64,000 nucleotides of DNA from positions 248,001 through 312,000 of the forward strand of contig MCFE01000001.1 in assembly GCA_002104905.1 (NCBI GenBank). Direction: 5' to 3'. The notes beneath the pieces are model-generated. The model ran no database searches. It was given only the letters and a program-made list of their open reading frames with translations, and was not told the DNA's origin. A program made the translations under genes and the position numbers. Shown here one piece after another: positions 23,306 through 33,344 of the stretch; positions within the stretch are counted from its first letter, which is position 1; the number at the start of each line of letters is the position of its first letter. Source of the stretch: Basidiobolus meristosporus CBS 931.73. Lineage: Eukaryota > Basidiobolomycota > Basidiobolomycetes > Basidiobolales > Basidiobolaceae.

Positions 23306-24066
23306 TTATAATGCGGCAAGGACAGCCTCCACTCCACTAGGGCCAACGCCTGGCTGGGATTCGATTCCGACGTAGGTCACCTTGAGGTCGTCGATGACCA
23401 GGGCGAAACGTTTGGTTCTCTCACCCATGGTGAACTTGGAGCTATCCTGGGTCAAACCAAGAGGCTTCGTGAGTTCTAAGTTTCCGTCGCTGACCATCAG
23501 CTGTGAAGAATGGTTGGTTAGCCATCGTTTAACGCCCATCGCCCCCCTTCCGTTCACTTACGATCTTATCTTCGACATTTTGGCTCTTTCCCCAGGCATT
23601 CATGACGCTACACAAGAAGAAGGATGATTAGCTAGCTATTGGGGGGGGGTAGCGAACATATCTCGATTGCTTACAATGCGTCACTAGACAAAAACAACTA
23701 CAGTTAGCAGCAGGTTCGATGAAACCACCGGGATTAGTGCGACTTACTTGGCAGCTAGGCACACAATCAAATCAACCCCCTTGGCCTTGAGGTCCTCATA
23801 CTTGCTTAAGAAGTCGGGCAAGTGTGTGTTGCTGCAGGTGGGGGTGAAAGCACCAGGAACCGCGAACAAGACCACTTTCTTTCCCTTGAAGACACTGTGG
23901 GTGTTGAGTGGTTGGGGGATACCGCAAGCGTTGGGGGCGGCCTCGGCATCATAGACGCAGTATTTGAGGGTGACCTCGGGGATGACGGTGCCAACTTCTA
24001 CAGACTGAGACCACGATTAAGATCAACGAAGGGGGATTTCAAATGTAGCAACAAACCACGAACCAT
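23306..24066 (-). CDS. Prx5-type peroxiredoxin
   Basis: Thiol peroxidase that reduces hydrogen peroxide and alkyl hydroperoxides. Five exons: 24066-24064 (ATG only), 24004-23748, 23683-23675 (9 nt), 23607-23562 and 23500-23306, total 510 nt or 169 residues; the lengths keep frame throughout. The peroxidatic cysteine is in PGAFTPTCSNTHLP. The 9-nt exon supplies part of the conserved NDAFVMNAWGK. The C-terminal half has SDGNLELTKPLGL and an ERTKRFALVIDD segment as in Prx5/AhpE-like fungal enzymes (PMP20/Ahp1 group). An insertion with an extra Cys (about residue 17 and 29) precedes the active site. No PTS1 is obvious (ends LAAL). The neighbouring gene upstream is on the same strand; nothing points to co-regulation. 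Confidence 0.92.
23675..23683 (-). other. 9-nt microexon of the peroxiredoxin
   Basis: The coding strand reads CTAG|TGACGCATT|GTAAGC here. Splicing joins AA + T, GAC, GCA, TT + C to give N-D-A-F, the invariant start of the NDAFVMNAW motif. Without it the motif is lost, although the frame would still be kept because nine bases are divisible by three. Confidence 0.8.
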
Positions 24067-25499
24067 GTTATTGTTTCTCAAGGGGATGCGTATACGGGAC
24101 ACCCGGGTTAAAGGCGGTTTGCTTTTATAGGATTCGAGGCTCACCACTCGATAACGTAAGCCATACGAAATCAGAGTTGATTAGTTATTATGTGCTAATC
24201 TGTGGGCTATCCTGTCCACTAGAAATCCATCTCATCAACCTCAAATTGATATATCTAATCTTGCGATCCCATCTTCCCTCCACAGCATTCGCCTTGCCAA
24301 CCATCACCACCCTCGCCAAGTCAGCTAGGAACGGCCGGTAAAGAATGCTCCGACTCATGAAACCAGAACCATCATTGTTTCATTGGGAGGTGTCATATTC
24401 GAAACATTTCGATCTTGGTTTCCTGCTCACCTTGAGCACAACCGATTTAGGGTTAGGCCGTGTCTCGTAGATATCGCTCGCTAATGACGGTAAAACATGC
24501 CTCTCTCATCCCTCCTTCCCTCCTCCGATCCGAACGACCTTAAGGTTTATGCGCTTCGTGTAGCAACTATCCTTTAAAACCGAAGATGCACCCCGGTCGC
24601 AGTATCCATATGCAGGATGAATGTTGATTAAATACATGGAAGTGGGCGGATTACATCATCACCAATTTAGGGATAATTCAGGATAAAAGGAACAATCCTC
24701 CATTGGCGCAAGAAAGTTTAAATTGGCAACACACATCGAGCCCAAGACACGGCAAAGAAGGCAATGGCCGCTACATTAATGGAAATGAATCCCCCCGCGA
24801 CAAAGGCTACAGAACACCTGCGTTTCGGCGAGGCAAGGGAACAATGAGCGTGTTGGCATTAGGAGAATGTATCAATAGAGAAACACAACGGGGCCAATTG
24901 TAAGCAACAGAGTGGACACGGAGGATATCCGGCCTATTATCACTGCAAAATAACATCGGATAGTCCCAAAAAAACCGGCTGCAAACTCAATGCGTCGATT
25001 TCGAATCAAATGACCGTGTGGACATCAGATATTGTGCGTTCTTGCATTCGTGTGTCGCGATGGCACAAAATGGGAGATTGCTCGCAACTCTAAACGGCTC
25101 AGCATCAGCCAGAAGTGCCCACAATGGATAAATGGATAATCTAGGGAACGAATGCCTGAACAAGGAGCCCTTTTTGGTGAAGGGGATGATGAATGGGAAT
25201 TATATGGGAAGGGAAGTCACCCAACCGGGAAAAACCTGGCGATTAAATGAGAAAGGCTTTGCTCGATATGAATCATGAATGAGAGAATGGCCAATCTGTT
25301 AATAGCTAGATTATTGCTTTAACGGTTCGTTTCAACAGTAATTCATTCCTGATTTGAGGGTTAACTTTATGATGAAATATTCCGGCATTGTTTGAAATCA
25401 TTCCGAAATTTCCCTGAACGAGGTGGGCTTTAAAAGGTCCCCCTCCCGCCGACTCTGATGCTGATTATTTCCTCCCTCTAGTTCGCTGTCCTGTCCAGA
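24067..25499. other. 1.4-kb intergenic region
   Basis: No gene recognised. The first part should hold the peroxiredoxin promoter. Short open frames such as 24703-24903 have unremarkable composition. From about 25330 the sequence leads into the gene at 25500. Confidence 0.35.
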
Positions 25500-26170
25500 A
25501 TGGATTCCACACAGTCCACGATACCGTTGCTCCCAAGCGAAGGCAATCCTCTCCCCACTAATTGCCCAAAGTCCTCCCAAAAGCCATCTCCCTCGTTCCT
25601 CAACATCATAGGTAGGGATCCATCTTACCTCAGTCTACTCCTCATTCCATGCTCCCGGTTCTAACTGCTCTCCTCACAGCCTCTACATATCAAGGCAACA
25701 TCGAAGCCAATATCCGGGCCATGGACTCGTTGTTCAATACGAACTTCCATGAGTGGATCCGCAACGATCGGAATGTTCACTGTATTGCCCTTAGGCTGCG
25801 TTCCATGGACGGTGAGTTCGAGCTCCGTCAGCTAGCCAATGTGATGCAGTGGATAGCCGCCGGCTGGCCAGAAAATCGCTGCCGGACTCTGTTCCAGCTG
25901 ATCACTGCCAGCTGGAGCGAGAGCAGAAGAAGAAGGCTGGCGTCGGAGCTTTTGTTGAGTGGCGGCTCTACGAAGGTGTGGTCACCCAAGAGCTCGGAGA
26001 ATAACTGTGCTCGTTGCTACAGGCCTCGGGTGGCACGTTCAATGCGGCTCCGTGCGGGTGCTCCATTCACCTACCTACCGCGAGAAGAGCTAAAAAGAAC
26101 CACTGAAAACCCATCACGGTCCACATCCCATGCATCCCCGTCGGTGCGTCCCAGCTCGTCCGGGCTCTAA
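25500..26170 (+). CDS. uncharacterised protein
   Basis: I do not recognise this protein. ATG 25500 opens a Ser/Pro-rich exon of about 37 codons ending at a GTAGGG donor (25612). After an intron ending CTCACAG (25679) the frame continues with YQGNIEANIRAMDSLFNTNF and a Trp-rich segment (MQWIAAGW, LITASWSES). The frame then stays open to 26170. A second intron from about 25975 (AAG|GTGTGG) to 26021 would give a shorter C-terminus ending near 26100. Both versions are plausible. The Trp/Arg-rich middle part looks like real protein, the tail less so. No signal peptide, membrane segment or known catalytic motif is seen. Confidence 0.5.
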
Positions 26171-26775
26171 AACACCATCCACCAACCTGTATTTATTCCT
26201 CCACTCAAAAGCACTCTAATCACGACATTCCACATGCATCGGGGCATCACTAATATTCTCCCCCCATCTCGTTGTATATTCTTCATCTGGCAGAGCCATC
26301 CCAATCCCCCGGCCTCTACAAAAACCACTCGTCCATGCGAATAAATGAAAAATCCACCATCTCCTGTCGTCAACCAAAGCAATCTGTCCAAGTAAAGGAT
26401 AAATGATGATCGCGCCCCATATGGGAAACGGGTGAAAAACGTGCTGCGTTTAATTCAAACTTGTTTGCCACGGATGCCACGTCCAGATGGAGTGAAATGA
26501 AATTCATTAGCCCTAGTTGGCCGCAATTGGCGGTATGCGGATTGGCAACCTCGTCACTCCGCCCGGTATATGCACCGCCCAATACTACTGCATTCGTGAT
26601 GGATGTTTGCATAAAGATATTTATTGAGTGGATGATGTGGCTTAGTTGTGGGTAAATTGCGAGAAACTTGTGTAAACCCTAGGAGGGGAATTCTGATTGG
26701 ATTTGGAAATGGCAAGTAAAAAGAATTTCCACCTTTGATTGGGATGTTTTTGTTGGGTGCGCTTGCAATCTTGAC
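26171..26775. other. intergenic
   Basis: A 605-bp interval with no recognised gene. It should contain the 3' end of the preceding gene and the promoter of the MidA-like gene. Confidence 0.35.
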
Positions 26776-28363
26776 ATGTTTCAACGTATATCAGTGCTGG
26801 CGAGAGTGGGGCAGAGAGCGTCCGTAAGGGCTCCCAGAGCCCTCTCCCCTCTCGCATGCCAAAGAGTAAAGGAAATCTCCGCCTACAGACAGGTGCCCCA
26901 CGCCCGTAGCATGTCTTTCGTTTCCAAACTGTTTCCTGAGGTTCATCAGGACGAACCACCGATAAAGCCCCATTATCGAAGGGTAGACAGCCTCGACGTG
27001 GCCAAGGAGGCATCCCCTCCTAGGGGGACCACCATGCTGGTGCGCGACTTCATCGATGATTCCCTGTACAACCCCAACTACGGGTACTTCTCAAAGCAGG
27101 CGGTCATTTTCTCCCCCGAGCAGGAATTCGACTTTAAAGTGATGAAAGACAACCTGGAATTCATGAACATTCTCGGAAAGAAGTACCGCGAGGTGGAGAC
27201 AGACTACAACGAAATCGACGACATTGCCCGACAGGTCTGGCACACGCCAACCGAGTTGTTCAAGGTAAGTGGCTTCTTCCGTTTCGAACGAGAGCGCCTA
27301 CTTGGCTAACGCCTTCCCTCCCCTCCAAAGCCCTGGTATGGATATGCTATTGCCAAGTACATAGTGACCGAGTACAAGCTCAACAACTATCCTCACAACG
27401 ACCTAATCATCTACGAGATGGGCGCGGGTAACGGCACCCTAATGCTCAACATCCTCGACTACATTCAAAAGTACGAGCCTTCGGTGTATCAACGCACCCA
27501 GTACAAAATCATCGAGATCAGTTCCAAGTTGGCGCAAAGACAGGCGGAGCGTCAGGAAGTCCGCGACGCACAAAACGTGCACGATTGCGTTCAGATTATC
27601 AATCGGTCGATCTTTGACTGGGACGCGCCAGTTACCGATCCTTGCTTCTTCATCGGCTTGGAGGTCATCGTAAGTGAGCATTCCCCTGCCAGCTGTGCCC
27701 CACTCACCAACCGCTTTTTCTCCCAAGGACAACTTCGCTCACGATCTGATCCGATACGACGTGGTCACCGGCCAGCCTCTTCAGGGTGTGGTTGTTACCA
27801 ACGACGAAGGGGAGTACGAGGAAGTATTTGAGCCGGTCACCGACCCTCTGATTCAGAGATACCTCGCTCTGCGTAAACTAACCCCCTACAAGTCCCCCGC
27901 GTTGAAGAAGCTCTTGCTCCGGAAGTTGCGCAACTACCTGCCCTTCGGGCTGAATCTCTCCTCCCCCGAATTCATTCCCACCAAAGCGCTCGTTCTGTTG
28001 GAAAGCTTGAAGGAGCACTTCCCCAACCACCGTCTGATTCTGGGCGATTTCTACTCGCTTCCCGACTCGGTGGAGGGGGTGGACGCGCCTGTGGTCCAGA
28101 CTAGATACCAGAGAACCATGGTCCCATGCTCCACCTACATGGTTCAGCCCGGATGGTTCGACATCTTCTTCCCGACCAATTTCGAGTTGCTCAGCGATAT
28201 CTACGAGCTGGTTTGCCGCTCCGACATCCCGGATAGCTCGGTCAAGGTGATCACGCAGAAGGAGTTCCTGGAGCGCTACGCGGAGGTGGAGCAGACAGAG
28301 ACGCTCTCCGGAGAGAATCCCATGCTCACCTACTACGAGAACAACAAGTTCTTGTTGACATGA
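26776..28363 (+). CDS. MidA/NDUFAF7-like mitochondrial methyltransferase family protein
   Basis: SAM-dependent methyltransferase-fold protein of the MidA (DUF185) family. NDUFAF7 methylates an arginine of a complex I subunit; the substrate of this homologue is unknown. Three exons: 26776-27264, 27331-27669 and 27728-28363, giving 487 residues. The N-terminus (MFQRISVLARVGQRASVRAP) is a clear mitochondrial presequence. Visible blocks: PNYGYFSKQAVIF, the SAM loop YEMGAGNGTLMLNIL, GLEVIDNFAHDLI (the position of the NEFFDALP-like block in MidA), and a C-terminal domain ending YYENNKFLLT. The divergence from NDUFAF7 proper suggests the fungal paralogue group rather than the complex I factor itself. 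Confidence 0.78.
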
Positions 28364-28555
28364 GCGCATAGCTATTCACCGGCCCATTCCTCTGCATCAC
28401 ATCTCATCATGATTCCAATAAACAATTCGTTCCATTGAAACCGGGAGATAATTGCGACACAGTTGGTTAATCTTCCGTGGGTGTTTCATCCACCCGGCAG
28501 GTATATAGGCAGGTGGGCGCAAGTGGCCACCCATCTCTCCTCATTGATATTGGGT

Positions 28556-29149
28556 ATGTTTGGTGCTAGACAGATGATGTCTTTCGTGAACAAGCTGATC
28601 GCTTATCCCGTGATGTGCACCGCATTCCTCTCGGTGGTTGTCGCAGGGTTGCCCAGATATCATGAGATTGCCCGCAGCAGCTTCAAAGATTTCGCCCCAA
28701 TGATAGACTTGGTTTCCCGGCACTCGACGGACAAGGATCAGTTCGGAAGAGGCAGAATGAATCGGCTCAAGAGCATGGAGTTTCCTATCTACGGGAAACA
28801 CCTCCGGCTCCAAAAGAGACAGATCTCCATGCAGGGTATCGTGCTGGCTGCGCCCTTCATGCAGTCCATACAAAAGGTCACCCAGGGCATTATCTCCACT
28901 CTGCTGAAGAATATCCGGCTAGGCCCCAAGTCGGTGGCCATCGACGTGAACTCCATGGCCAAGGCACTCGGCGCGCAGATGGACTTGTTAAAGAAGCAAG
29001 GAGCCATCCACCGGGAATCCAAGATTGATGCGATGCAGATGGCCCGCTACGTCAAGAACCTGGAGAATCAGGGGAAATTTGCCAATGTGAAGGGAGATGC
29101 AGTGGCTTTGCAACTAGCCTTGCTGAAGAATTTGCTGAGCTCCCGATGA
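28556..29149 (+). CDS. uncharacterised basic protein
   Basis: I do not recognise this protein. The frame from ATG 28556 to TGA 29149 gives 197 residues; a second ATG at 28574 gives 191. It begins MFGARQMMSFVNKLIAYPVM and has a hydrophobic stretch (AYPVMCTAFLSVVVAGL) that could be a signal anchor or mitochondrial presequence plus membrane segment. The rest is Lys/Arg-rich and predicted helical. A TATATA sequence at about 28502 lies well placed upstream. It is a single exon, 190 bp after the MidA-like gene and on the same strand. The frame is long and codon use is like neighbours, so I think it is real. Confidence 0.6.
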   Translation: MFGARQMMSFVNKLIAYPVMCTAFLSVVVAGLPRYHEIARSSFKDFAPMIDLVSRHSTDKDQFGRGRMNRLKSMEFPIYGKHLRLQKRQISMQGIVLAAPFMQSIQKVTQGIISTLLKNIRLGPKSVAIDVNSMAKALGAQMDLLKKQGAIHRESKIDAMQMARYVKNLENQGKFANVKGDAVALQLALLKNLLSSR

Positions 29150-29274
29150 GACCCGGTACATGGCTGCCTATTTATTCATGTCACCTTAGTTTATCCATGT
29201 ATTGTTGACGAGAGATACACTGCAATAAAGCGCGTGAACGCACAGAAATAATCGGCTGCATTGGACAATCCACA

Positions 29275-30058
29275 ATGGGCCCTCATGGCCATAAAAGAGC
29301 TGCGCACCGGACGAGCCCCGGTATGGTGCCTATTCAGCAGTTACCCCATACCGTGGCATTGAAGGTGATCCAGTATCTGGATATCGATTCCCTACTCAAT
29401 ATTCCAAAGTCACTGGTGCATTGGAACCTGGCGGCAGAGCAGGAGATATGTCGCTACCTGAGTGAGACCAGAATAGCACTGATACCGAAGGGGCACCAGA
29501 TGCGGAGCGAGCTGTACTGGCCCAAATTACACTTCACCTACCTTTGATATCATATCTGGGGAGGCAGTGTTCGACGTGGTCGAATCCAGCCCAGTGAAAT
29601 ACCATCTGAAGAATCCCCGGAGCCTGTCACTGGAGCAGATACTGTTTGAGAATCTGCATAGGCCCGGCAAGAAACTACAGGGTGTGGAATATCTTCTGAA
29701 GGCTCCGGTGAGTATACCACTGCGACCACAAGGAAACCTCCAGCTCACAGAGAAGAAGCACCTCTGGGACTTCTTCTACCACGTCCTCTCGGTGTCGTCC
29801 ACGTCGTCGGAGGTTCACTTTACTCCCCTGACGTTCCAGTGCAACATCAACTTCCTGTTCCCCTCCAAAAACCTTTCCAACCCGAAGTTCCTGACCCCCA
29901 AAAAGCTCCAAACCCTGTGGCGCAAGATGACCTCCAGAAACCCACCCATGCAGTCCATCTTCCCAGATCCGAAAAAACACACCACTGTCAGGTCGGTCCT
30001 GGGGACCAAGCTGTTCATCCGCACCAAATCCCGAGCTAGATTTGTTGAAATAGAATAA
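29275..30058 (+). pseudogene. F-box-like protein, interrupted by a frameshift
   Basis: The first frame (29275-29549) has an F-box-like motif: LPHTVALKVIQYLDIDSL with a following LVHWN, as in SCF substrate adaptors. It ends at TGA 29545-29547 (CTT TGA). The coding signal continues in the +1 frame as FDIISGEAVFDVVESSP and stays open to TAA 30056-30058, about 165 more residues that are basic and Pro-rich. No GT-AG intron of normal size can join the two frames. It is either a recent pseudogene, an assembly indel, or a site where ribosomes shift. The C-terminal part is not recognised. Confidence 0.6.
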
Positions 30059-30547
30059 ATACCCGATCCATCAAAGGGAAAAGTAAATTAGCAAGTAGGG
30101 TGCAAATGGGCAAAAAGGGTGGTCGGAGGTCAGCGTCGAGGAAATCCACGTCCATTTCTGATCACAGACTTACCAAGGCCGACCTGCCCCGCCAAATATT
30201 GGATTCATGTTATACATGAGGATTGGAATTACCCAAATCCGTTATTATCCTTACTCATTAATTAAGACATGCAAACTACTTCAATTTCATTTATAAACCA
30301 CTGGATGGTGGGCGAGTGAAAGGTTATGGGATACCGTTCGACCACCGTTCATGCCATCCCTTTACGTCACGCTCGATTCTCGAATACTAATCGTGGTCGC
30401 TTTAATAATCAACTAATGGTCCGAAGGTTATACTGAAAGTCGACTAACTTATTTCCCCAACTAACCAAGTTATCCTTTTCACGAAGCCACAGCAGCATAG
30501 ACTCCCTCATACTGCTCTCCCTCGTTCCACTCCAATAAACCTCAGCA
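30059..30547. other. intergenic before AP-1 mu
   Basis: A 489-bp AT-rich interval with no gene seen. It should contain the AP-1 mu promoter and leader. Confidence 0.35.
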
Positions 30548-32429
30548 ATGGCTTCCGCGGTATTCCTCCTCGACCTCAAGGGAAAAGTCCTCATCTCTCG
30601 CAACTACCGGGGTGACATCCCTATGACCGTCGTAGAGAACTTTATGCCCTTGCTTCTGGAGGCCGAAGAAGATGAGCAGACCCTGACCCCAGTCATCACC
30701 CATGAAGGAATCAACTATCTTTATATCCGCCACAACAACCTTTATTGTATCCTTTTAAGCTTCCTTCAGCCACTCGACTCTTTCTCCCGTTTGCTTTCCT
30801 TAGCCCAGTCTCCGTGCTTCTTTAGTGCTCGCCATCACCAAGAAGAACTCTGACGCTACCACCCTCCTGGTGTTTCTGCATAAACTGACCCAGGTACTTC
30901 CCACCCCTGTTGCACAGTGTGGCTTAATACTCAACCGAACAACTCCATTCTATTCTTGCAGGTGTTCACAGAGTACTTCAAGACACTTGAGGAAGAGTCC
31001 ATTCGAGATAACTTTGTCATCATCTATGAATTGCTTGACGAGATGATGGATTTTGGTTATCCGCAGACCACCGAAACCAAAGTGCTCCAAGAGTGCGTTT
31101 GTTCCGTTATGCTTACTCAGTGGCCTCGCCTAATAGCGTTTTCTGGTTAGGTATATCACACAGGAAGGGTACAAGCTCGAAACCCAAGTCAGACCGCCTA
31201 TGGCAGTCACCAACGCGGTCTCTTGGAGAACCGAGGGAATCCGGTATCGCAAGAATGAGGTCTTCCTCGACGTGGTCGAATCGGTCAACTTGTTGGTAAG
31301 CGGCATGAATGCCCGGCAGCATTTCAACTCCACTCCATATGTAACGGTAATGCGTTAGGCCAACGCCAATGGGAATGTGCTGCGAAGTGAGATCCTTGGA
31401 AGCGTCAAGATGCGTGTCTACCTCAGCGGCATGCCCGAGTTAAGACTGGGCTTGAACGACAAGATCCTATTCGAGAACATCGGCAGAAGTAAGTGCGTTC
31501 GACCTTTTATTGGGGCTGGGATGTGCCTCTTACCTTCGGAACACCCCAAGATGTCGGCAAAGGAAAGGCCATTGAAATGGAGGATGTCAAGTTCCACCAA
31601 TGCGTCCGATTGTCCCGCTTCGAGAATGATAGAACCATCTCGTTCATTCCACCAGATGGTGAATTCGAGTTGATGAGTTATAGACTAAACACCCAAGTAA
31701 GTGGCAATCTCCACCTCTGCTGGAGCATTGACTCACCCACCACCCCATCTACAGGTTAGGCCTTTGATCTGGTGCGAAGCTTTCGTAGAGTATCACACTG
31801 GTAGAATTGAGTACATGATCAAGGTAGGCTGGCCTCTCCCCTTCTCCCCCGACCATTCCACTGACATCGTGCACCCCTTCGTAAGGCCAAGGCCCAATTC
31901 AAAAGACGCAGCAGCGCCAACAACGTAGAGATCCTTGTCCCAGTTCCCGACGATGCCTCCTCACCAAGATTCAAATGCTCCATGGGCTCTGCCTCCTATG
32001 CCCCCGAAAAGTCCGCCATGTCTTGGAAGATCAAGCAATTCCCCGGCAGCCGAGAATTCATTCTTCGTGCTCACTTCAGCCTTCCCAGTGTTAAAGGAGG
32101 TTAGTTCTATGCGCATCGATCTCGTCTAACGTCCCTCTCACCGGCACCACCATGTAGAGGAGGAGCTGGATAAGAAGCTACCGATCTCGGTGAAGTTCGA
32201 GATTCCCTACTTCGTCCCATCCGGCATCCAGGTTCGGTACTTGAAGATTGTCGAGAAAAGTGGATATCAAGCCCTCCCGTGGGTCAGATACATCACTCAG
32301 AACGGAGGTTGGTGGCGGTTGGAATGGTCGCCTCTGATAGCATACTGACATTGATGTTTTGTAGATTACCACCTTCGCATGCCGGAGCCCATCAAGAATG
32401 GTGGATCTAGCTCATTGCCACCTATCTAA
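30548..32429 (+). CDS. APM1: AP-1 clathrin adaptor complex mu subunit
   Basis: Medium chain of the AP-1 adaptor, which sorts cargo with YxxPhi signals at the trans-Golgi network and endosomes. About ten exons; exon 1 is 30548-30746, exon 2 30826-30893, exon 3 from 30962, and the last exon ends at 32429. The longin-like N-terminal domain ([20 protein letters not shown]) is followed by [19 protein letters not shown] and the C-terminal mu homology domain: [40 protein letters not shown] and [12 protein letters not shown]. It ends [20 protein letters not shown] and the usual tail near YITQNGDY. The WRxEGI(K/R)Y segment and [11 protein letters not shown] place it in AP-1 rather than AP-2. Confidence 0.95.
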
Positions 32430-32434
32430 CAAAT

Positions 32435-32486
32435 CCCGGCTCATTCCCTGGCTCATTCCCTGGCTCATTCCCTGGCTCATTCCCTT
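32435..32486. repeat. 13-bp tandem repeat
   Basis: Four consecutive copies of ctggctcattccc-type units directly follow the AP-1 mu stop codon, in its presumed 3' untranslated region. Confidence 0.8.
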
Positions 32487-32825
32487 TGAATGTATATACA
32501 TGATTCAACCACCCCTATTTACCCGTCATCACCAGCCAATCACCAGCCATCAATAATTTCCCATGTTCACCTATGCCGAAAGAGAGGTCTTATTGATATT
32601 AAAGGGTTAGGATTAGGGCTTTGCTGTGAGGGTGGTGATGATCTATTAGGGTTGTTCTCATTAGGGCCTCCATTTATTAGGTTTGCTCTCATTAGGGCCT
32701 CCATTTATTAGGTTTGCTCTCATTAGCTTGCTGATATTAAATGGCACTGGTTGTGAGTGGTGGTGCCTTCATTGCAGATTAAACAGTGTCTCATTCTAAT
32801 CAGACGATGATGCTTATAAAAGATT
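32487..32825. other. intergenic with a 31-bp tandem duplication
   Basis: Positions 32659-32720 hold two exact copies of a 31-bp unit beginning cattagggcctcc, followed by a partial third copy (cattag). TATAAAAG lies at 32815. No gene is seen. Confidence 0.6.
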
Positions 32826-33095
32826 ATGAAGCGAACGAGGTTGATGTCAATGTCAAGATTTCTCCTAATCGTTACTCTACAGCTCATTACGTCGCTGTAC
32901 GTTGTGGCCCTTCCCTCCCAACCCTTAGCTGACGTTACCAACGCTCCAATAGACCCCCAACGCATCTCGAAATTCTCGAAACCGAGATCCTATCTCACTT
33001 GGCTGACCGTGGTGCAGATCCTCGGCGAGCCTGAGCCAGAGCACCTGGTCCCAAATGAAGCCACTGGGGACTTGATATTCCCGCTGAAGAACTAA
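32826..33095 (+). CDS. small putative secreted protein
   Basis: A short frame of up to 89 residues. The longest start is 32826, but a TATAAAAG only 11 bp upstream suggests that the ATG at 32844 or 32850 is used. From there the protein begins MSRFLLIVTLQLITSLYVVA, a good signal peptide, followed by PSQPLADV and a mature part of about 60 residues with no cysteines. It has no recognised domain. It could be a small secreted protein or a chance frame. Confidence 0.4.
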   Translation: MKRTRLMSMSRFLLIVTLQLITSLYVVALPSQPLADVTNAPIDPQRISKFSKPRSYLTWLTVVQILGEPEPEHLVPNEATGDLIFPLKN

Positions 33096-33344
33096 CCTTC
33101 AATGTAATCCTACACGTCATCCAACAATTGGTTTGAATTCCACCGGATCAATATCATGGGAATTAGAATAAATGGGTTATATCATGGGAATTAGAATAAA
33201 TGGGTCGGTGATTTGGAATTCATGATGATTTGTTAATACGATCCTCGAGAGAGCGGCGCTGAGTGCGAGTGCGAGTGCGATTAAAGTCCTCGAGAAACCA
33301 CTGCTTGCTTCCAGCCCATTTTTCCCACTGTTTGTCTCGAGAAT

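Noticed and set aside
24703-24903. 66-codon frame in the 24-25 kb gap
   Set aside because: Short, low-information composition, no splice partners or homologous features.
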